DNA of 24,646 bases from positions 323,966 to 348,611 of the forward strand of contig NC_090617.1 of the NCBI RefSeq assembly GCF_004359215.1, written 5' to 3'. The translations under genes were made by a program, and so were the position numbers. This DNA comes from Bremia lactucae (lineage: Eukaryota > Oomycota > Peronosporomycetes > Peronosporales > Peronosporaceae). The notes under the pieces are model-generated. The model did no database searches. It was not told the origin of the DNA and was given only the letters and a program-made list of their open reading frames with translations. Of this stretch, positions 10,396 to 18,329 are shown piece after piece. Position 1 is the stretch's first letter. Each line of letters starts with the position of its first letter.

Positions 10396-11429
10396 ACACT
10401 CTTAGGCGTAGTGTCCCGTCTTTTGACAAACAACAATTACATTTTTGTAATCGTTTGTAACTTGAAGGGCGAGGTTTCTCGCTCTCTACCATCGAGAGAT
10501 CCATAAGTTCAGGACCTTCGTCTTCTTGTCGCCTCGGTCGACGATATGCACCCGAGTGGACGAAAGCGTGTTTCAGACTGAAGCCTCCTGTTCTGCTATA
10601 GAGATCGATTGGTCGAGCGACTCTAATTCCAGCCGGAACAAGTGGGTCTTAACAGGCCTGTCTGCAACACCTTTAACATACACAGTTATCTTGCTAGTTC
10701 ATCAATTGGATGACTAACGATACACCTGACCAGGTATCGTGTATGTTGGGCATAAGCGTGAAGTTTACGCTTGCCCTGCTTTAAATCCAGGAGATCGGCT
10801 CGAGCCCTCAATTCGGCACGTGGTGGCTCAAATGTTTGCATGAGCCGGGTCTTAAGGGCCTCGTACGACTTAAAACTAATAAGCTGTGAAGCTTGAGCCC
10901 CAAGGTTCAAAATTTGGCACGTCCGGCTAAGTTGGACATGCAAAATTTCACTTTCGTCGCATCATCACTGATACGACGAGCTTTAAAGGCGTCATCTAAT
11001 TCGACGAACCATCTCGAAAGGGAGTCGCCTTCGACTGCCTGAAACTTTAAGATTTCTATTTTTAAGCTTTCGTGTCGACGCGGAAGCGTCGACCCACTAG
11101 CAGCATTTACATGCTGCTGTCTCATCAGTTCCACTTTTTGAGCACCCTGTTCTCTTAACACCTCTGTGTTGAGAGCCCTGCTGGTGGAGCAAGGCTAGTT
11201 TTCATCGGGCCCCGTCGAGTTCGTGTTGTATGAACTCGACTATGGCCCCATGCTGTTCATCTCTTCCCAGTGTACAGCATGGCGCAAACGGCTGGCCCGT
11301 CTACGATCAAACTCATTCGTTCGATCGCTCTCCATCCAAGGTCACTCAATTGAGTAAACCCTTCACGCGTCCCGTGATAGCCTTCTTGAGGGGCTGGAAG
11401 CTTCCTCCTTCTTCAGCCAACATGTCCAT
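10396..11429 (-). pseudogene. E2 gag (capsid/nucleocapsid), broken
   Basis: Gag builds the particle that packages element RNA. The ATG at 11429 gives MDML, the same start as the open gag at 24327, with matching downstream sequence (EFIQHELD, LLHQQGSQ). Frames shift near 11161 and 10920. The capsid-like middle reads VEGDSLSRWFVELDDAF and SYEALKTRLMQTFEPPRAEL, typical of retrotransposon gag domains. Near the end a zinc-knuckle remnant CQKTGHYA-x-EC lies at 10428-10396, with one in-frame stop and its first Cys not in frame. An extra segment of about a dozen codons around 11150 relative to E5 contains an additional hairpin. Confidence 0.82.
11074..11240 (-). repeat. Five consecutive gag stem-loops in E2
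   Basis: Plus-strand coordinates of the stems: 11074-11081/11086-11093 (8 bp perfect, loop GGAA), 11099-11106/11111-11118 (8 bp perfect), 11152-11161/11166-11175 (10 bp, one mismatch), 11074-11175 being followed by 11180-11182-type wobble stem 11174-11182/11188-11196 (9 bp, one wobble), and 11214-11222/11232-11240 (9 bp perfect). Four of them correspond in order to stems in the gag at 24500-24638; the one at 11152-11175 lies in the extra segment. Confidence 0.75.
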
Positions 11430-11462
11430 GTTGGATAAACGTGCGTGGGTCGTTGAATGAAC

Positions 11463-11973
11463 TACGGGGCACCTTTCACTAGTACTGATAAGTATTAGAT
11501 AAGCTTTAACTGATTACAGTGAAGGTGAGGTGCCTCAAAACTTCACGTACACAAGGCACAGATGGAATTTTTTTACGAAACTAAAGGTGTTAAGCTTTTT
11601 TAAGGTCTAGGCTAAGGCTTTAGAATGTAGAAAAGTAAAACTGTATTAATACATTAAATATCCTACGTAAGGATCTTCTATCCACTACTGAACTTATTAC
11701 ATTAAAAACTAACAAGTATAGCGCTTCCTTGCGCACCGCACACTCGTGTCTTATAACGATTGGCGTGGTTGATTTAGACTTAAAAAAACCAATCAATGGA
11801 GATAATATCTTATTGCATCAATATTACCAAATTTGGTAAGATTAAAATTCTTCAAGTAATAATAAAGATAATAATTTTGTACTTCTTTAGTTATTATTTC
11901 TCTTACAGGTAATAATATTTAATATTCCTTTTATAGGAAATTATACTAATGTAACGTTCCACGTCATTGAATC
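11463..11973 (-). repeat. 5' LTR of E2
   Basis: The LTR drives transcription of the element. Its downstream end on the minus strand is GTGCCCCGTA at about 11463, matching the end GTGCCCCGTTACA of the clean LTR at 24276. Its start near 11973 contains CGTTACAT, matching the block CGTTACAT about 15 bases into the clean LTR. The outermost bases are decayed, so the exact start is uncertain by about 15 bases. The central part is shared with 3997-4283. The expected primer-binding TGG lies in sequence that looks deleted between the LTR end and gag ATG (only about 33 bases remain versus 50 in E5). Confidence 0.8.
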
Positions 11974-12048
11974 GAGTACGGTTATGCAGCTGAACGGTAC
12001 ACTCTACTTATCGTCTGTGCTGGTCTCCGTTCCCACCGTGTTACCGTT

Positions 12049-12406
12049 TGTAATGGGGCACACATCGGTTGGAGAACCGTTGTTGTGGTACGTTTACTTT
12101 ATATATGAATACCCTTTATTCTATTATTTAAATAAAGTGCGATTACCTTTGATCTTAAAGCGTTAAATGCCTTTCTAAGGCATGCGCATTGATCTGTAAG
12201 AAATAGAAGCCATTCTCAGGTACATCTTCTTGGGAACTAGTTGCCACTTGGTTCAACGAACCCCTAAATCCCTTGAACTAGGATTTCTTAGCTTTCAGAG
12301 CTTGTACGACTCCCTGAGTTGTTAAACCCATTAGTTTAATAGAACTAAGTGACTGTCTGAGTCTGAAAGTCTCCGCTGACTTTAGGAGCGAGGTAGCTCC
12401 GCTACA
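12049..12406 (+). repeat. 5' LTR of element A
   Basis: The sequence begins TGTAATGGGG and ends CTCCGCTACA, imperfect inverted termini of the TG...CA type, 358 bp apart, followed after two bases by a primer-binding site. It contains a 7-bp hairpin around AAATGCCTTTCTAAGGCAT (near 12168). Ends resemble those of the E5 LTR, but the interior is unrelated by eye. No second copy was found in the window, so the boundaries rest on the termini and the PBS position. Confidence 0.7.
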
Positions 12407-12408
12407 CC

Positions 12409-12424
12409 TGGTAGCACTCATAGT
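12409..12424 (+). other. Primer-binding site of element A
   Basis: TGGTAGCACTCATAGT starts two bases after the LTR end. Its first ten bases equal those of the site at 24279. PBS sites pair with a tRNA 3' end (complement of ...CCA). TGGTAGC is the beginning of known initiator-methionine tRNA sites in yeast Ty1 and Ty3; the oomycete primer is an inference. Confidence 0.65.
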
Positions 12425-12465
12425 CAAATATGCCTGAGTCGTTACAAGACTAAACCCTCACGAAA

Positions 12466-13627
12466 ATGGAAGAGGTTCCAGAACTGTCACAAGCGCAACG
12501 CGCCGCTTATGACAAGCTCAACGCGCCGCTTATGACAAGCTCAACCTTTATTTGGGTTTGAACACGTGGAATTCATTATCTCTTAGGGACCGGAGGTCCT
12601 GCATGCAAGTCTTAAAGCCTTCATGCGATACGAAGCCTCCCTGATCGGTCAGGTACATGACCACTTAGCGGCATCTATGCCAACCCGGTACATCTCTGTA
12701 CCTGACTCAGAGCCGAGGGCTCGCCCTCTAACTGTAAATGTGAAGACATTTAGGAAAAAAGGAAAAAATCTTCCTTTTGGATTAAGCAGATGGAAATGCC
12801 CATTGATTCAGCCTTGCTCTTAACAGAACGACAAAAGGTGGCTATGGCCATTTCCAAACTCGGAAATAGAGCTATGGAGTGTGCACTGTCATGCAGTACG
12901 TCCATCAACGAACTTCTTCCCTCATAATATTCGATGAAACAGCAAATGATTAGCATGTCTGCACCGCACGATCAGGCTTTTCGCATGCGAGCACGGCACC
13001 ATGCGACTCGACAGGGTAAACGAACCCTAGAAGACGTTGTCCAGGAGTTGAGAACCCTCATTATATCTATGCATCAAGACCCGGTGCAAGAAGCAGTTGT
13101 CGCAACAATCTTCTTTATAGGGGTCTCAATGAGGGCGTTGCCCGGATGGAATTATTCCGATCTGATCCTGCTACTTTCGAAGAGTCAGGCTACGCGCCGA
13201 GTTCGACTTTAAGCCTGCTCGCTTTATCACACCTGTTTACCGAACAAGCTCTTTGAGCACATGGGTTTCGTCTAGTAGAGCTGAACCCATGGATTTAAGC
13301 CTCGTTGAGGTAGGAAAATATGCTTTTCAAGCAATGGAATAGCATAAGAACACCCGTAGACGTTATGTGCGGAAGCACGAAACATTTACGTCCATCCTGT
13401 TCCCTACGAAATACGCGTAAAGCTCGAAAGAGCACCAATTCCGACCCATACCAGAAATCTGGTACGATGCGGGAAAACGTCGATACCCAGTAGGTGCGGA
13501 ACGCCCTACTGGGGAAGACCTGCTCTTTTGCACCTCTAGGAGGTGAGAATAAACAGAATTTAGCCCCAATTAGCTCGGTGCTTAATGGCACGAGGCGAGA
13601 GTACAAGCCTGGCTGCTTGTCGCTCAA
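12466..13627 (+). pseudogene. Element A gag, frameshifted
   Basis: The ATG at 12466 begins MEEVPELSQAQRAAYDKLN and is thrown out of frame by a 23-bp tandem duplication at 12497-12542. The later capsid region is readable as [20 protein letters not shown] (about 12815), then MRARHHATRQGKRTLEDVVQ and ELRTLIISMHQDPVQEAVVA (12970-13110), a pattern I recognise from oomycete gypsy gags. A zinc-knuckle remnant CGSTKHLRPSC lies near 13372-13404, its first Cys position occupied by Asp. One more stop (about 13486) follows before the protease. Confidence 0.8.
12497..12542 (+). repeat. 23-bp perfect tandem duplication in gag
   Basis: Two identical 23-base units (12497-12519 and 12520-12542), each AACGCGCCGCTTATGACAAG plus CTC. 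The length is not a multiple of three, so it shifts the gag frame 10 codons after the start. No substitutions separate the copies, so it is younger than most other damage in the element. Confidence 0.95.
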
Positions 13628-13633
13628 GCGACT

Positions 13634-14131
13634 GTAAAGGTTTTTGATGGGCCGTGGTCAATTTTAATTGACTCAGGAGCATCTTGCAATTATGCTCGAC
13701 GCCTTTCCTTTGAAGGAAGTTAACAATACGTTGAGGTGCTTAAAGCGCATGAAGGTGATACAATCACTGTTCGCTTAGCAACTGGGACTCGTGTCACTGT
13801 TCCCAAAGTTCCATTGAACTTAGGTATAAAGTTTCTGGACTTTGACAGTATAGAACGCTGTCTCGTCCTTGATTTGGGTTCGAGATATGATCTCATCCTT
13901 GGTATGGCCTGGTTAGAACACCATGAGCTATGGATCGATTGGGGGTCTAAGACCTTAGGCGCCACGCGCAATGTTCCTAGCAAAGTTTTGGAGAGTCATG
14001 AACCCACCTTTGCTAGGCAACAAAAGCGCTATTGGCGCGGATCATTGAATGAGTCTGTCAGCGTTTTAGACATTGGCGTGTCTGACTTAATAAACTCTAA
14101 TGTTAAAAACATTGATTCTGAGAGCAGATAA
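13634..14131 (+). pseudogene. Element A retropepsin-like protease
   Basis: One frame from 13634 to 14131 is broken only by a TAA near 13721. The active site reads LIDSGASCNYAR with the catalytic Asp codon at 13670-13672 in the classic D-S/T-G motif. Further on are ITVRLATGTRVTVPKVPLNL and LDLGSRYDLILGMAWL, the flap and closing hydrophobic-Gly block. In gypsy elements it matures the Gag-Pol polyprotein. Apart from the stop it is the best preserved domain of element A. Confidence 0.85.
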
Positions 14132-14907
14132 GTGGAACGGCACGTACTCCGTCGAGTGACACTCGTTGTAATAACGATTCACATGAATGGTGAAAGCATT
14201 GTTGGCCTAAGGCCGAATCATCAAGGGTGCAATATCCCTGCGATACGTGGAGTGGAACGTCTAAGTCCACCGAGTGTGGTCGGCCGAGGTGGCACCATAC
14301 TGAGTGTCAATAGTGACCCTATTGGCGGTTCGCCAGGGCAATTTGGGACTAAACCCTTCTATCGCACGTGAAGCGACACGTAAACGTTCACTGGATAAGG
14401 AAGTTGAGTACCTAACACCTTGTCAAATTAGACATCATGTCTTGTATAAAACCAATACAGGCTGATAAATCCGGGGACGTGAATGTCCCGGCCTCTAAGA
14501 GGCGTATTGTCTCCACTTCAAGACAGGAGGGACACGAAGCGTATATACCCTCACAAAGTAATACTACTGAGCAATTACACGCTTGTAAATGGTGTAACCG
14601 GTTTGATTGAGGGGAAGTTAGCCTTGCGGCAATCTCTTCGTTACACGCTCTTTTAGAGCTAGACGAAATGTCTATTGATGAGTGCGGATGAGCCTTGAAG
14701 GCTGGCGACTTATCTGAGATGGTGGTCATTCGACCTATGGTTGAGTTAAACTCATCGTCACTTCTAGACGAAGCTGTCCTGGATGACACAAAAGCTGCAC
14801 TTAGTGCGCGGAATGGGTCATCGATCTTACAAGATCCTACGGATCCTTTTTATTCCTTAATCAAGGAATTCCAAGATGTGGTATGTAATAATCTACTATC
14901 TGTTTAA
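14132..14907 (+). pseudogene. Element A protease-RT linker
   Basis: Plus-strand frames with coding-like composition continue in pieces, for example TLVVITIHMNGESIVGLRPN (14150-14220) and [20 protein letters not shown], ending in [18 protein letters not shown] at about 14905, which leads straight into RT. Stops such as those at 14611 and 14690 break it. No catalytic motif is expected here. Confidence 0.6.
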
Positions 14908-15740
14908 CCTCCAGATAGACGTCTTCGTCATGAAATTGACTTGGTTCCGGGAACCAAATATTTTGTCACACGACAATGGCCTTTACCAAGGGAGCAATGA
15001 GATGTCATCCACGATTTCTACCGTGCTAAGCACGAGGCTGGAATGGTACGAGAGAGCAAATCTCCTCATTCGACGCCGACATTTTGTGTCAAGAAGCCAA
15101 ATGGTAAATGGCGCATTGTACATGCTTAGAGTAAGCTTAACGCTGTCACTATACCAGCACAAACCCCATTCCTAGAAAGGATGTTCTTCAGAACAATATG
15201 GTGGGCTGTACAAAGCACAGTGCACTGGACTTGGTCGATGGTTACTATCAACTGCTCATACGAGCAGGCGATATCCCGCTTACAGCGGTTAGCACCCCAA
15301 GCGGTATGTTATGGAAGTGGTTGGTTATGCCACAAGGGCTTTCCAATGCCCCATCAATATTTAATCGTCTAGTGACGCAACTGTTCCGCCCTTATCGAGG
15401 TTATGCACAGACTCATTTTGATGGCATTTTTGTCCATAGTCGTGCGGAGCAGGTCGGTCGGATATGGAAAACTATTTAGACCATTTGCGAGCAGTGCTCG
15501 AGTGTATGCGCACAAATAAATTGTATGCCAATGCATCTAAATGCATTTTTGGCGCAAAAGAAATTCCTTTTTTAGGATGCTTCATTGGAAAGTGAGGCCT
15601 TAGAGCGGATCCCGCCAAGGTAAAAGCCATAGTAGATTGGCCGGTTCCTAAAATTCAAAAGGATTTGCATAAGTGGTTGGGTCTCGCCAATTATTTACAC
15701 AAATATAGCGAAAATTACGCTGATATGGCTAGCCATTACC
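14908..15740 (+). pseudogene. Element A reverse transcriptase
   Basis: RT starts with HEIDLVPGTKYFVTRQWPLP (from about 14929) and continues through STPTFCVKKPNGKWRIVHA to a stop near 15129. The palm resumes in the frame of 15198-15479 with SALDLVDGYYQLL and LWKWLVMPQGLSNAPSIFN. The catalytic box reads HFDGIF at 15414-15428, where Y/F-x-D-D is required, so the second catalytic Asp has become Gly. The thumb is readable in another frame to about 15740 (NYLHKYSENYADMA). Stops and shifts occur in at least four places. Confidence 0.87.
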
Positions 15741-16350
15741 TAATCTCCTTAATATGATACAGATTGGTGCTGGACTAGCACCGAACATAATGATTTTCGA
15801 GCAGTTAAGGATAGTCTTATCCATGCCCTGATCCTGGCACTGCCAAATTCAAATTGGCATTTCAGTGTCATCTGTGACACGTCGGATTTTGCCATTGACA
15901 GGCAGTGCATTATTACAACCGATGATGATGGACGTGAATGAGTTATTGCATTCGAGTCTAGACAGCTTAAAGCTGCGAAAAAGAACTACCCAGTTCATGA
16001 CAAAGAGTTACTCGATACGCAGTATGCTCTCGTCAAATTCAGAGTTCATCTGCTCGGCTCTAAGCCGTTTGTGATATATACAGATCACGCTTCATTACGC
16101 ACGGCGACTAAGTCGCCCCATCTCTCAGATAGAATGGCCCGATGGCTATCCTTTTTCGCGGAATACAACTTTGAGGTGAAGTATAAGCCCGGCAAGCAGA
16201 ATGCTTTGGCCGACGCGTTATCACGCAGGCTGGATTATGAGCTCTCTCATTTAACGACTATCATGTCGCCTATTCCTGAATTATTTTTTTCGGCTTACGC
16301 CAAGGATGAACAGTGTGTAGCTCTGCAACGAGCTTTAAACAACTCTGATT
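15741..16350 (+). pseudogene. Element A RNase H domain
   Basis: The domain begins around CDTSDFAI (15870, first catalytic Asp) and continues through VHDKELLD (Glu) near 16000. The frame of 16071-16352 opens with IYTDHASLRTAT (catalytic Asp), then MARWLSFFAEYNFEVKYKPG and LADALSRR. At least two frames are needed for the first half; the second half is open for 93 codons. Confidence 0.85.
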
Positions 16351-16545
16351 AAGGTATTAAAATGCCGGCACATCTGCGTGCAAGGTTACATCGATTTTTT
16401 ATCGATAACTACCTGTTACTTTATTGGACAGACATCGCGGACCCTCCGCGTGTCGTTGTTCCTCACGATGAGGATTGAAGTACCGAATCCTCTATGAGGC
16501 ACACGATACTGTCCTTGGTGGTCATTCCAGGGTAAAAGGGGATGC
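16351..16545 (+). pseudogene. Element A integrase start, cut off
   Basis: After RNase H the frame continues with DPPRVVVPHDED (about 16438-16475), shifts, and reads YEAHDTVLGGHSRVKG (about 16490-16540), which holds the two His of the HHCC zinc-binding domain. The two Cys and the whole catalytic core are absent. From about 16545 the sequence belongs to the oppositely oriented E3. Confidence 0.75.
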
Positions 16546-16559
16546 CTATTCCATTTCTT

Positions 16560-16890
16560 CGCCCTGGGGAAGGGCTCGCATCTCTATTGATATGCGTGAC
16601 GCGATTGAGGTTTTGCAATCGATTTACAGGCGCTAGGGCGCGTGTTTTCCGATGGGCCTTCTGAACCATCGGATGGGTCTCGTCATAATGACGGACGAGG
16701 CCCTCAACGTCAGCAACCAGCTGGGAACGAGGCTCCCAGCTGTCATGTGAAGGTGGATAACCACGCCAGCGAACAAGACAACTCGTTCGCTGCCCCTTCA
16801 CATCACGGTGGTTCTGGATACGTTCCACAAGGAAACGTTGACCACCGTGGGAATCCACCAATGGTTGTGGTGGAGGAGGGAAAATTCGAT
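16560..16890 (-). pseudogene. E3 chromodomain and pol C-terminus
   Basis: The minus-strand frame from about 16890 begins FPPPPQPLVDSHGG, then RFLVERIQNHRDVKG, CLVRWRGYPPSHDSWEPRSQ and LVRHYDETHP. This is a chromodomain with the aromatic cage and W-x-G-Y/F signature intact. The tail is basic (KAHRKTR) and runs to about 16545. Chromodomains on integrases bind histone marks and bias insertion. This is the best preserved chromodomain of the three in the window. Confidence 0.88.
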
Positions 16891-17330
16891 CCGAACCGTA
16901 TGTCGGATCTAATGTCGAGGATCGACAAATTGATCACTTCCTCCATGATTTGGAGGAGGGACTTGACCACGACCGCGGCAAGCGTCGCTCGTTGGAGCAG
17001 ACGGTGCAGGCTCATCATAACGAGCGGTTGGAATACCGTTCGAAGAGTGCGTACTCCATGTTGGAGTGCGTACGGAAATATCATGCTGTTCGCGATGAGT
17101 TGTCGTCAGCTCATCGTAGTTTCGAGGATATTCGGAATTGCATGAGAAAACTTCAGGTTCAACATAAGAATCTGGTTCGCGATCACAATAATCTTTTTGG
17201 GATTCTTAAAAGGGTGGTCAAATCCGTCCTTGGAAGAAGCCGCGTACTGATGGTACGGGCGGAGCCGACCAACGTAAAACGTAGGATGCGTTCGCATCCA
17301 ACGTGGCAACTCTATTGTGCACGCCTGCCT
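16621..17330 (+). pseudogene. Antisense reading frame over the E3 integrase tail and chromodomain
   Basis: On the strand opposite to pol, a frame open from about 16621 (VFSDGPSEPSDGSRHNDG) through DNSFAAPSHHGGSGY to about 16930 continues, after a one-base shift, in the frame of 16950-17423 as a charged coiled-coil-like stretch (LDHDRGKRRSLEQTVQAHHN, DELSSAHRSFEDIRNCM). It aligns with the antisense frame of E2: DNSFEPPLPHGGSRN against DNSFAAPSHHGGSGY, and NELLTARQ against DELSSAHR. The N-terminal part is lost at the junction near 16545. No family is recognised. Sense-strand constraint may explain part of the conservation. Confidence 0.4.
16648..17299. repeat. Chain of stem-loops in the E3 integrase tail and chromodomain region
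   Basis: Perfect stems include 16648-16655/16666-16673 (8 bp), 16718-16726/16734-16742 (9), 16767-16774/16785-16792 (8), 16804-16812/16841-16849 (9), 16888-16894/16903-16909 (7), 16913-16918/16922-16927 (6), 16939-16945/16951-16957 (7), 17053-17058/17062-17067 (6, longer with wobbles), 17093-17099/17110-17116 (7) and 17284-17290/17293-17299 (7). That is ten in about 650 bases. Confidence 0.8.
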
Positions 17331-17666
17331 CTGCGATGCAGTATACGGAAAGGACCAATGAACTTGGGTAGTAGTTTACTGCTACCCACATTAGTGACTA
17401 ATCACTTAGGTAAGTTTACGTAGAGAGAGCACTAGATCATTAATTTTTAAATGAATGAACCTTTGCTCTTCCATGTTTGTCTGCATTCCGTTTCTGTCGG
17501 TCCACTGCGTTAGCAATGGAATCCTGAACGAAACGGATTATTGATTCTCGAGTTAGCAGAAACTCTTCTGCTAACTCATTTGCTTTGTCTTTTTCAGTAC
17601 GCTTTGTGCGTACTGCCATGAGATCATTCTCATCTTCGATGTCGATTTCTTCGACATCGACATCAC
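17106..17666 (-). pseudogene. E3 integrase C-terminal part, left of the gap
   Basis: Directly left of the N gap, the minus strand reads acidic EEIDIEDENDL, then RTKRTEKDKANELAEEF and QDSIANAVDRQKRNADKHG (about 17530-17480), the helical tail following the integrase core in this family. After an interval of short frames the SH3-like end reads MRTHPTFYVGRLRPYHQY (17294-17240). E2 has the same parts at 6720-6290 and 6138-6090. Stops follow the SH3-like motif. Confidence 0.8.
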
Positions 17667-18329
17667 NNNNNNNNNNNNNNNNNNNNNNNNNNNNNNNNNN
17701 NNNNNNNNNNNNNNNNNNNNNNNNNNNNNNNNNNNNNNNNNNNNNNNNNNNNNNNNNNNNNNNNNNNNNNNNNNNNNNNNNNNNNNNNNNNNNNNNNNNN
17801 NNNNNNNNNNNNNNNNNNNNNNNNNNNNNNNNNNNNNNNNNNNNNNNNNNNNNNNNNNNNNNNNNNNNNNNNNNNNNNNNNNNNNNNNNNNNNNNNNNNN
17901 NNNNNNNNNNNNNNNNNNNNNNNNNNNNNNNNNNNNNNNNNNNNNNNNNNNNNNNNNNNNNNNNNNNNNNNNNNNNNNNNNNNNNNNNNNNNNNNNNNNN
18001 NNNNNNNNNNNNNNNNNNNNNNNNNNNNNNNNNNNNNNNNNNNNNNNNNNNNNNNNNNNNNNNNNNNNNNNNNNNNNNNNNNNNNNNNNNNNNNNNNNNN
18101 NNNNNNNNNNNNNNNNNNNNNNNNNNNNNNNNNNNNNNNNNNNNNNNNNNNNNNNNNNNNNNNNNNNNNNNNNNNNNNNNNNNNNNNNNNNNNNNNNNNN
18201 NNNNNNNNNNNNNNNNNNNNNNNNNNNNNNNNNNNNNNNNNNNNNNNNNNNNNNNNNNNNNNNNNNNNNNNNNNNNNNNNNNNNNNNNNNNNNNNNNNNN
18301 NNNNNNNNNNNNNNNNNNNNNNNNNNNNN
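17667..18329. other. Assembly gap of 663 N
   Basis: Unknown bases. Flanking integrase sequence on both sides belongs to the same element, and E2 has only about 100-150 bases between the corresponding points by eye, so the run may not reflect true distance. A 9-bp stem hairpin (17636-17644/17650-17658) lies just before the left edge. Reading frames spanning the gap are meaningless. Confidence 0.99.

Larger units (their letters stand above)
3997..11973 (-). mobile_element. E2: Ty3/gypsy chromodomain retrotransposon, nearly complete, decayed
   Basis: In minus orientation the order is 5' LTR (about 11973-11463), gag, aspartic protease, reverse transcriptase, RNase H, integrase with chromodomain, a 1.2-kb spacer, polypurine tract and 3' LTR (about 4283-3997). 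RT before integrase marks Ty3/gypsy, and the chromodomain marks the chromovirus branch. Right and left LTRs are recognisably the same sequence but differ at many positions by eye, implying an old insertion. The 3' LTR lacks its last part. Stops and frameshifts occur in every domain, so the copy is dead. Gag start, LTR sequence and the gag hairpins show it belongs to the family of the element at the right edge (E5). Confidence 0.88.
12049..16545 (+). mobile_element. Element A: second Ty3/gypsy family, 3' truncated, decayed
   Basis: In plus orientation: LTR 12049-12406, primer-binding site, gag (12466 to about 13627), protease (13634-14131), linker, RT (14908 to about 15600), RNase H (to about 16250) and the beginning of integrase (HHCC region to about 16545), where it stops head-on against minus-strand E3. 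No 3' LTR is seen. The protein sequence is clearly different from E2/E3, though the order is the same. Stops, shifts, a 23-bp duplication in gag and loss of an RT catalytic Asp show it is dead. Confidence 0.85.

Noticed and set aside
11230..11460. Plus-strand frame of 76 codons at the start of E2 gag
   Set aside because: It is the complement of the gag start, which matches E5 gag on the other strand.
16560..16890. Chromodomain as a host chromatin protein
   Set aside because: It follows integrase on the same strand and matches the pol ends of E2 and the scrap at 20740, so it belongs to the retrotransposon.
17041..17073. Direct repeat GTGCGTAC flanking the stem at 17053-17067
   Set aside because: It is explained by the wobble-extended hairpin itself; two 8-base copies alone are not meaningful.
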